From the NCBI RefSeq assembly GCF_030519475.1, contig NZ_JAUMKD010000003.1:62001-126000 (forward strand): 64,000 nt of DNA. Direction: 5' to 3'. This document shows positions 1 to 6,264 of this stretch, in pieces. Under the pieces are notes generated by a model. The model made no database searches and was not told the origin of the DNA. It saw nothing but the letters and a program-made list of their open reading frames with translations. Positions within the stretch are counted from its first letter, which is position 1; each line of letters starts with the position of its first letter. The stretch is from Micromonospora sp. C28SCA-DRY-2. GTDB lineage: Bacteria > Actinomycetota > Actinomycetes > Mycobacteriales > Micromonosporaceae. The translations under genes and the position numbers were made by a program.

Positions 1-1
1 C

Positions 2-259
2 CGCGACGCGGTGGTGAACAGCTGGGTCGAGGACGGCTTCGAGGGCATGACGGGTCTGCGCGCCGTCCCCACCGCCGTGAACCGGCAGCCCGCCGTCGCC
101 TTCTACCACTGGCGGGAGCAGGAGCAGGCGTACCTGCCGCTGACCATCGACGTCCTGCGCATCACCGGCGGGGCGATCACCGAGATCATCACGTTCCACG
201 ACGACCAGTTCCCGCGGCTCGGGCTGCCGGAGCGCCTGCCGGCGGACGGCACGGAGTAG
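2..259 (+). CDS. C-terminal part of a SigX5-like ECF sigma factor (SnoaL-like tail), cut by window edge
   Basis: The reading frame is open from the first bases of the window, so only the last 85 or so residues are present. They read as a SnoaL/NTF2-like fold: a strand with AVNRQPAVAFY, then YLPLTIDVLRI, then an ITEIITFHDDQFPRLGLPE ending. This is the usual ending of RNA polymerase sigma factors of the SigX5/ECF type that carry a C-terminal SnoaL-like domain, which in that family modulates sigma activity. The sigma-2 and sigma-4 regions lie outside the window, so the call rests on the tail alone. The next gene starts only a few bases downstream, suggesting one transcript. Confidence 0.7.
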   Translation, partial: RDAVVNSWVEDGFEGMTGLRAVPTAVNRQPAVAFYHWREQEQAYLPLTIDVLRITGGAITEIITFHDDQFPRLGLPERLPADGTE

Positions 260-264
260 CTCCG

Positions 265-546
265 GTGCGGACGCTCGCGCTGCGCGCTGGCGCGCGTGTC
301 GCGGTGGTCGCAACGGAGTGGCACGACGCGTTCGGCGTCGTCACTCGTGGCCGGGTGCAGCTGGAGCTGCGCGACGGCCAGCCCGGCCCGGTCCTCGGAA
401 CCGACGCCGCCTTCTGGCTCCGCGGCACCGGCGTCCGCGCCCTGCGCAACCCTGGCCGTCGCACGGCGACGGTACGCATCGTCACGCCCAGGACCGTCAC
501 CGGTCAGTCAACACAGCCTGTGCGCCAGTTAGCTGGAGGAACAGCC
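265..546 (+). other. In-frame cupin-like segment preceding the DUF6069-like gene
   Basis: A GTG at 265, five bases after the sigma stop, opens a frame of about 94 codons that runs without a stop into the next gene. Its first 75 or so residues look like a small cupin-type barrel half (WHDAFGVVTRGRVQLELRDG, then GPVLGTDAAFWLRGTGV). No stop separates it from the ATG at 547, which has its own good GGAGG. It is either a small cupin gene that lost its stop, or the real N-terminus of a cupin-membrane fusion. I favour a degraded separate gene because 547 has the better start signal. Confidence 0.35.
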
Positions 547-996
547 ATGAACAGCATGAATGACACCGTCGCGGGCCCGGCACCGGGCCGGACCAGCCGC
601 ACTTACCGATTCCGCGGGCTCGTCGGTACCGGCCTCGTCGCCACGCTCGCCGCGATGGTGGCCACCACCCTCGCCGCCGCGCTCGCCCGGGCCGTCGGCG
701 TCGGCTTCGAGATCCCCGATGGTGGCGAGGCGATCCCGTTGGGCGGGTTCGCCGTGGTGACCGGCTTCTGCTCGGTCGTGGGCGTGGTCGTGGCCACCGC
801 TCTTCTCCGGTGGAGCGCTCGCCCCGCCCAGCGATTCCTGTGGACGGCGGTGGCGCTGACGGTGATCTCGTTGATCCCACCCCTCGTCTCCGGGGCGGAC
901 ACCGCGACCACCACCGCCCTGCTCGGGCTGCACCTCGTCCCCGCGGCGGTGATGATTCCCACCCTGACGCGGAGCCTCCGCACCCGGACCGAGTGA
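547..996 (+). CDS. DUF6069-like four-helix membrane protein
   Basis: A 149-residue integral membrane protein with four hydrophobic segments: roughly residues 20-45, 58-80, 92-112 and 120-140. The ATG at 547 is chosen because GGAGG lies six bases upstream (536-540); the same frame is open further upstream (see 265-546). The pattern matches small actinobacterial proteins annotated DUF6069, which have no known biochemical function and often sit beside sigma factors. It follows the sigma-factor tail in the same direction, so co-transcription is likely. Family assignment is by overall look and hydropathy only. Confidence 0.6.
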   Translation: MNSMNDTVAGPAPGRTSRTYRFRGLVGTGLVATLAAMVATTLAAALARAVGVGFEIPDGGEAIPLGGFAVVTGFCSVVGVVVATALLRWSARPAQRFLWTAVALTVISLIPPLVSGADTATTTALLGLHLVPAAVMIPTLTRSLRTRTE

Positions 997-1101
997 CCAT
1001 CCCGCGGCGGAAGAACGCGGGGCGCCAGCGCACCGACGTCGCCCCCGGTCGCGCTCACCCTGGCGCTACCGGGGCCCGGCGTCCCTCGTCGTACGCGACA
1101 C

Positions 1102-1128
1102 GGCGCGCCCGGCCAGGCCGGGCGCGCC
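1102..1128. terminator. Bidirectional hairpin terminator
   Basis: An 11-bp perfect stem (GGCGCGCCCGG / CCGGGCGCGCC) with a 5-base loop sits between the converging genes ending at 996 and 1143. There is no T-run, as is common for GC-rich actinobacterial terminators. Confidence 0.7.
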
Positions 1129-1142
1129 ATCAGGTCACGCGG

Positions 1143-1956
1143 TCAGCTGATGGTGGTGAAGGAACCCCAGCCGCTGCCGATCTGCCGGGAGTCCGGGCTG
1201 CTGTACGGCACGCCGTTGTCGCGCTCGATGTTGTTCGGGTACATCCACAGCGTCCCGTCGGTCCTGCGGACCACCAGGTCGGTGTAGCCGTCACCGGTGA
1301 CGTCGGCGCCGACGACGTAATTGAAGCCGCCCCAGCCGCTGCCGATCTGGCTGGCGCTGCCGTACGGCACGCCGCCGTCGCGGACGAAGTTGTTCGGGTA
1401 CAGCCACAGCGTCCCGTCGGCCTTGCGCGCCACCAGGTCGGTGAACCCGTCACCGGTCACGTCAGCGCCGATAAGGGTGTCGAAGCCGCTCCAGCCGTGG
1501 CCGATCTGCCGGGCCGTCGAGCCGCTGTAGGGCACGCCGTCGTCGCGGACGAAGTTGTTCGGGTACAGCCACAGGGTGCCGTCCGTCTTGCGCGCCACCA
1601 GGTCGGTGAACCCGTCACCGGTCACGTCGGCGCCGATGATCCGGTCGAAGCCGCCCCAGCCGCTGCCGATCTGCCGGGCGTCCGCGCTGCTGTACGGCAC
1701 GCCGTTGTCCCGCTCGATGTTGTTCGGGTACAGCCACAGCGTCCCGTCGGTCTTGCGGGCCACCAGGTCGGTGTAGCCGTCACCGGTGACGTCCGCGTTC
1801 ACGACCTGGTTGAAGGTGCCCCAGCCGCTGCCGATCTGCCGGGCGGTGCCGTACGGCACGCCGTCGTCGCGGACGAAGTTGTTCGCGTACATCAGCATGG
1901 TGCCGTCGGCCTTGGTGGCGACCAGATCCGCGAACGAGTCGCCCGTCACGCTGTGG
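1143..1956 (-). repeat. Five tandem 159-165 bp coding repeats (FG-GAP units)
   Basis: The 3-prime half of the CHAP gene consists of five similar units, boundaries near 1956, 1794, 1629, 1464, 1305 and 1143. Units alternate between an FVRD form and an IERDN form, in the order FV, IE, FV, FV, IE. The DNA is similar enough between units to suggest recent duplication or gene conversion. Confidence 0.85.
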
Positions 1957-2615
1957 CCGACGTTCCGCTCGTCGACGGGCGTTCCACTGCCCACGCCGGC
2001 GGGTGAGACGTACCCGTCGATGTCGACGTTGGTGCGCGAGTAGCTGGCCCGGCTGACCTTGCTGGAGTAGTTGTTCGAGGAACCCTGGTTGCCGCCGATG
2101 GTGTTGACCTGGGTGCTGGTGGCGCTGGTGACGATGGCGACGTGGTCGATCGGGTGGCCGTCGCCGGAGGCGTGGTCCCAGTCGAACACGATGGCGTCGC
2201 CGGGCTGTGGCACGTATCCACTGGAACGGGAGTGGTAGAGCCCTCGGTTGATTCCGTACGTCTTGAACGACTGCGCCCACGAGTCCAGGCCGCTCACGTC
2301 CGAGACGCCGGCGGTGCGCCACACCCAGCGGGCGAACTCCGCGCACCACTCGATGCCGCAGCTGTTGTAGTAGCCCGGGTTGCAGCCGGTGCCACCGAGC
2401 TGGTTGGTGGCCACGCTGACGATCTGCTGCCGGCTCGTGGCGGCGGCCGCGGGCGGCGCCATCAGGCCGACACCGCTCGCCATGGCGAGCAGGGAAACCA
2501 GTACGGTGCGGCCGAACCGTCGTCGTATGGCGCGCGCTGTTCGCGGCGGGCCGGTGACGGAGTTGTCGCCGGCGCCGGCGCGGGTGTCCGCCTTCCTGGT
2601 GGTCGAGCGTCGCAT
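1143..2615 (-). CDS. Secreted CHAP-domain amidase with five FG-GAP/VCBS repeats
   Basis: A 490-residue exported protein. An arginine-rich N-terminus and a hydrophobic stretch ending in an alanine run (PPAAAAT) form the signal peptide. A CHAP-type (NlpC/P60-like) domain follows at about residues 62-175, with the likely catalytic Cys91 (EWCAEFARWVW) and His158 (DHVAIVTS). CHAP domains cleave peptidoglycan cross-bridges or act as amidases. The rest is five tandem FG-GAP/VCBS repeats of about 54 residues, each with ADVTGDGxTDLVARKxDGTL and RQIGSGWGxF, which normally form a calcium-binding propeller. The ATG at 2615 has AGGAG nine bases upstream; an ATG six bases further up is the alternative. It is alone on its strand, between two terminators. 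Confidence 0.85.
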   Translation of the reverse strand: MRRSTTRKADTRAGAGDNSVTGPPRTARAIRRRFGRTVLVSLLAMASGVGLMAPPAAAATSRQQIVSVATNQLGGTGCNPGYYNSCGIEWCAEFARWVWRTAGVSDVSGLDSWAQSFKTYGINRGLYHSRSSGYVPQPGDAIVFDWDHASGDGHPIDHVAIVTSATSTQVNTIGGNQGSSNNYSSKVSRASYSRTNVDIDGYVSPAGVGSGTPVDERNVGHSVTGDSFADLVATKADGTMLMYANNFVRDDGVPYGTARQIGSGWGTFNQVVNADVTGDGYTDLVARKTDGTLWLYPNNIERDNGVPYSSADARQIGSGWGGFDRIIGADVTGDGFTDLVARKTDGTLWLYPNNFVRDDGVPYSGSTARQIGHGWSGFDTLIGADVTGDGFTDLVARKADGTLWLYPNNFVRDGGVPYGSASQIGSGWGGFNYVVGADVTGDGYTDLVVRRTDGTLWMYPNNIERDNGVPYSSPDSRQIGSGWGSFTTIS

Positions 2616-2727
2616 CAACATCTGCTCCTGGGTCCTTTCCGAAGTTTCGATTGGTTCGGGATGGATCTGCTGGTACGGGTCGACCGGCAAGGTGTCGACC
2701 GGGCATCCATTGTTTTACTTAGATATA

Positions 2728-2830
2728 TCGATGTCCTTTCCACGGCTGTACCGCTGGCTGATGTTCGGGGGGCTGCTCGGCGGATCTCCGGTGGATCCCC
2801 CGCGCTGAATGAAGCATCACGGACCTGGCG
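2728..2830 (-). promoter_or_regulatory. Possible c-di-AMP (ydaO-yuaA-like) riboswitch leader, tentative
   Basis: Read on the minus strand, the leader region of the CHAP gene contains GCGCGGGGGATCCACC, later CCCCCCGAACATCAGCC, then GCGGTACAGCCGTGGAAAGG. These resemble conserved pieces of ydaO-yuaA elements (a CGGGGGA box, a CCGAA..CAGC box and a terminal GGAAAGGAC), which often precede cell-wall hydrolase genes in actinobacteria. The GGGTGAATC box expected between them is not seen, so this may be degenerate or coincidental. Confidence 0.25.
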
Positions 2831-3191
2831 GAGGTTGTCACCAGCCCTGACCTGGCGGAAAGGCGCCCGGCCGGATCACGCCAGCGTCAAGACATCGAGT
2901 TCGACCTCGTCGACGGGCTGCGCATGTTCGCGCTGTCCGGTCGATCGGCAAAGGCCACGCTGTTACAGGGCGGCACTTGACCTGCACGGTGGAGTGCTAT
3001 CCGAAACGGGAGCGACGTGCTGGCTTCGCGGTCGGGTAGGACGTCGACCGACCGGCCGCTGTCTACCAGCCGCGGCTCGGATGAACTGGTCGGCGATGGG
3101 CGCGAGCGGCCGGCACCACGCCCCCAGGCCGGACCCGGCGATCGCGTCTACCCGCAGGGCTCCGGCAAAGTCGGGCCACTAGGCTCCGCGC
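2831..3191. other. Intergenic, no gene recognised
   Basis: This stretch between divergent genes holds no convincing coding frame. It probably contains the promoters of the CHAP gene (minus) and the lipoprotein gene (plus), but no clear -35/-10 pair was identified. Confidence 0.5.
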
Positions 3192-3794
3192 ATGCAGCAT
3201 TGCCGACTGTCCTCCGCCAAACGCACGGCGATCGGGGCGTTACTGCTCGTCTTGGCCGTAGCCGGCTGCGACTCCGAGGCGGAATCGTCCTCCGATGCCA
3301 CGTGGTCGAGCCCTGACACCGCCGCTACCGCGACCGCCTCCCGCGCTGCTTCCCCCCCAAGTCCCCGTGACGCCGAACCTTCCGCATCTTCCTCCCCCAC
3401 CACGGACGAGTCACGGGAGGCCGAAGCGGCGGAGGAGCCCGAAGCGGCACAGAGGACGGAGGCGCCGAGCGGGGGCGGCACCAAGTACGCGGCGTGTGCC
3501 GACGGCGACTGCAAAGTATCCTTCTCCCGCTCGGTCACATTTCCACTCGGCAGGTGGACGGTGTCGTCCTCCGTGGAGGATGGCGGTGTCAGGGTGCGAC
3601 TGACCGACGCCAACGGCAGGGGCGGCGGTGGCGGCTTCCTGGCAGGGCCCGGGTGCACGGTGGCGATTCACGCCGACGGCGGCGGGCGAGTCGGATGCGA
3701 CCAACCCGGAGCCGAGCCCGAACCGGGAGGGTGGGTCGTACACCTGCTGGAACTGGACGGGGACACCGCGGTCATCCGAGCGATCCTGGGCTGA
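3192..3794 (+). CDS. Hypothetical lipoprotein
   Basis: A 200-residue protein with a lipoprotein signal peptide: charged start, hydrophobic ALLLVLAVAGC with the lipobox cysteine at residue 26. A low-complexity Ser/Thr/Ala/Glu linker (about 27-95) follows, typical of a tether that spans the cell wall. The folded part, about 96-200, contains four cysteines (CADGDC, GPGC, VGC) and a glycine-rich turn. I do not recognise the family. It stands alone, convergent with the S8 peptidase gene and separated from it by a hairpin. Expected location is the outer face of the membrane. Confidence 0.75.
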   Translation: MQHCRLSSAKRTAIGALLLVLAVAGCDSEAESSSDATWSSPDTAATATASRAASPPSPRDAEPSASSSPTTDESREAEAAEEPEAAQRTEAPSGGGTKYAACADGDCKVSFSRSVTFPLGRWTVSSSVEDGGVRVRLTDANGRGGGGGFLAGPGCTVAIHADGGGRVGCDQPGAEPEPGGWVVHLLELDGDTAVIRAILG

Positions 3795-3904
3795 CTGTGA
3801 GGATCCTGTCGCAGCCTGATTGTGCTGGGCTGTGGTTTGGTGGCCGGCCGTGGCTCGAACAACACTGGGTTGCCGGCATCGCGCCAGCTCCCGGGACGGG
3901 CGCT

Positions 3905-3948
3905 TCCCTGACCGGAGCCCAGCGGGTGTCGAGGGCCCCGGTCAGGGG
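3905..3948. terminator. Bidirectional hairpin terminator
   Basis: Arms 3905-3920 and 3933-3948 pair over about 16 bp with two mismatches (core CCCTGACCGG / CCGGTCAGGG) around a 12-base loop. It lies between the convergent lipoprotein and S8 peptidase genes. Confidence 0.65.
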
Positions 3949-3975
3949 AGAACCGTGGGTACGGGATGTGGCCGC

Positions 3976-6216
3976 CTAGAGGTTCAGCGTCCAGCTGTTG
4001 ATATGGCCGGTGTCGCCGGAGGCCGAGTCCCGCACTCGCAGGGTCCAGGTACCGTTGGCCACCTCCCGGTCCAGGTCGACCGTGTAGGTCTGGTCGATGT
4101 TGTCCGCCGCGCCGCCGGTCCGGTTGTGCAACGGGTAGGTGCGCCCGCCCGGCGCCACCAGCGTCACCACCAGGTCACCGACGTAGGTGTGCACGATGTG
4201 CACCTCCACGGTGGCGTCCGAGGCGGCGTTACCGGCGCAGCCCGAGATGGTGATCGTGCTCTGCACCGTGCTGTTGTCGGGGATCGACACGTCAGCGCCG
4301 TTGGTGCCGGCGCAGACCGGCGGTGGGGTACGGGTGCCTTCGAGGTTGAGCGTCCACCTGTCGAGGTAGCCGGTGTCGACGGCGGCGGCGTCCTGGATCC
4401 GCAGGTGCCAGGTGCCGTTGGAGACCTCACCGGACAGGTCGACCGTGTAGATCTGGTCGAGGTTGTCCGTGCTGTTGCCGGTCCGGTTGTGCAACGGGTA
4501 CGTGCTGCCGTCGGGCGCCACCAGCGTCACCACCAGGTCACCGATGTAGGTGTGCACGATGTGCACCTCCACGGTGCTGCCCGAGCCGGCGTTACCCGCG
4601 CATCCGGAGATGGTGAACGCGGTCTCCACGGTGTTGTAGTCCGGGATCGACACATCTTTGCTGGCGGTCTGCGCACAGCCGGGTGGCCCGTTGACGGTCA
4701 GGCGGTACGACGTGGAGTTCGTGGTCTCCGGCCCCCTACCGGTGATGGCCACGACGTACGTGCCCGGCTCGGTGCTGCCGGTGGTGCTGATGGTCACCGT
4801 CGAGGAGCCGCCCGAGGTGACGGATGGCGGGCTGAAGCTCGCCGTCGCCCCGTCGGGCAGGCCACTGGCGGAGAAGGTGACCGGGTGCGGGCTACCGACC
4901 GTGGTGCTGGTGCTGACCGTGGCGGAGACCGAACCGCCCGGGTCGAGCGTTCCGGCGGCCGGGGCGACCTCGATCGAGAAGTCCTGGGTCGGTGGCTGGA
5001 TGTCACCGGTGTAGAGCAGCTTGTTGGGCGAGCCGTTGCCGGGGTCGGTTATCACGCCGTCGGTGGCCTCGTTGACCAGCTTGTCCCGGACCTGCCGCGG
5101 GGTGTACGTCGGGCTGGCGGCGAGCACGAGCGCGGCGGCCCCCACCACGTGCGGGGTGGCCATCGACGTGCCGTTGATGGTGTTGGTCGCGGTGTCGCCG
5201 GTGTGCCACGCGGAGGTGATCGCAGAGCCCGGGGCGAAGATGTCCAGGCAGGAGCCGATGTTGGAGTAGCTGGCCCGGACGTCGTTGCTCTGGGTCGCGC
5301 CGACGGTGATCGCGTCGGGGGTGGCGGCCGGCGTGACGCCGCAGGCGTCGATGCCGTTGTCGTTGCCCGCCGCGATACCGTAGACGACCCCGTCGGCGAT
5401 CGACGCGGTCACCGCGTCGTTGACGGCCTGGTCGAAGCCGCCGCCGAGGCTCATGTTCGCCACCGCGGGCTCACCCGGGTCGTGGTCCCCGGTGACCCAG
5501 TCGATGCCCTCGATGACCTGCGCGTACGTGCCGTTGCCACCGTCGTCGAGCACCCGTACCCCGACCAGGGTTACGTCCTTAGCCACGCCGTAGGCGGTGC
5601 CGCCGACCGTGCCGGCGACGTGCGTACCGTGGCCGTTGCCGTCGTCGGCGGTGCCGCCGTCGATGGCGTCGAAGCCGCTGACCGCCCGCCCACCGAAGTC
5701 GCTGTGGGAGAACCGGATGCCGGTGTCGAGGATGTACGCCGTCACGCCGGTGCCGGAGTTCGGGTAGGTGTACGAGTTGTTCAACGGCCGGGCGCGCTGG
5801 TCGATCCGGTCCAGCCCCCAGGAGGGGGTCGGCGTCTGGGTGCCGGCGATCGTGACGGTGTGGTTCTGCTCGACGTACCGGACGGCCGGATCGGCGGCCA
5901 GCCGCCTGGCCGCCCGCTCGGTCAACCGCGCCTCGAAGCCGCGCAGCGCGTGCCGGTAGGTCCGGGCGACGGTGCCGCCGTGCTTGTTGGCGAGGCCGCG
6001 AGCCTTGTCGGTGACTCCGGCCGCCGCCACCGCGGTGTCCTTGAGCACCACGATGTACGAGTCGGTGACTGCGGTGGCGCCGCCGGCGCTGAGGATCTGC
6101 CCTTCGGCGGGCGCGGCGATCGCCGATGTGCCGGCGAGGCCCACCGTGGCGGCCGCCGCGACCGCCCCTATTCCGAGCCGCCAGCGGCGTTTCGCCGGCG
6201 GTGTGGAGAGTGTCAT
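3976..6216 (-). CDS. Secreted S8 subtilisin-like protease with I9 propeptide, Ig-like domain and two P domains
   Basis: A 746-residue exported serine endoprotease. Order: signal peptide to about residue 35; inhibitor-I9 propeptide about 52-122; S8 catalytic domain about 135-400 with Asp164 (YILDTG), His196 (GHGTHV), oxyanion Asn285 (AAGND) and Ser351 (GTSMATP); an Ig-like domain about 413-508; then two tandem proprotein-convertase P domains, about 514-626 and 635-746, each with VEVHIVHTYxGDLVVTLVAP. The Cys-containing core resembles the aqualysin/proteinase K branch. The start has AAAGG about a dozen bases upstream. It lies 48 bp downstream of the S53 gene and is probably the last gene of a three-gene secreted operon. 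All catalytic residues are present. Confidence 0.92.
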   Translation of the reverse strand: MTLSTPPAKRRWRLGIGAVAAAATVGLAGTSAIAAPAEGQILSAGGATAVTDSYIVVLKDTAVAAAGVTDKARGLANKHGGTVARTYRHALRGFEARLTERAARRLAADPAVRYVEQNHTVTIAGTQTPTPSWGLDRIDQRARPLNNSYTYPNSGTGVTAYILDTGIRFSHSDFGGRAVSGFDAIDGGTADDGNGHGTHVAGTVGGTAYGVAKDVTLVGVRVLDDGGNGTYAQVIEGIDWVTGDHDPGEPAVANMSLGGGFDQAVNDAVTASIADGVVYGIAAGNDNGIDACGVTPAATPDAITVGATQSNDVRASYSNIGSCLDIFAPGSAITSAWHTGDTATNTINGTSMATPHVVGAAALVLAASPTYTPRQVRDKLVNEATDGVITDPGNGSPNKLLYTGDIQPPTQDFSIEVAPAAGTLDPGGSVSATVSTSTTVGSPHPVTFSASGLPDGATASFSPPSVTSGGSSTVTISTTGSTEPGTYVVAITGRGPETTNSTSYRLTVNGPPGCAQTASKDVSIPDYNTVETAFTISGCAGNAGSGSTVEVHIVHTYIGDLVVTLVAPDGSTYPLHNRTGNSTDNLDQIYTVDLSGEVSNGTWHLRIQDAAAVDTGYLDRWTLNLEGTRTPPPVCAGTNGADVSIPDNSTVQSTITISGCAGNAASDATVEVHIVHTYVGDLVVTLVAPGGRTYPLHNRTGGAADNIDQTYTVDLDREVANGTWTLRVRDSASGDTGHINSWTLNL

Positions 6217-6264
6217 CGTTCGTAGACCCTTTCTGACGCCAAGCCCTTCTCCGATCTCGTCATG

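Noticed and set aside
1143..1956. Regularly spaced repeats, considered as CRISPR
   Set aside because: Period about 162 bp, in frame, and encodes FG-GAP propeller units; no short direct repeats with unique spacers.
3820..6225. 800-codon plus-strand open frame opposite the subtilisin gene
   Set aside because: Antisense shadow; the minus-strand frame has a complete protease with signal peptide and catalytic triad.
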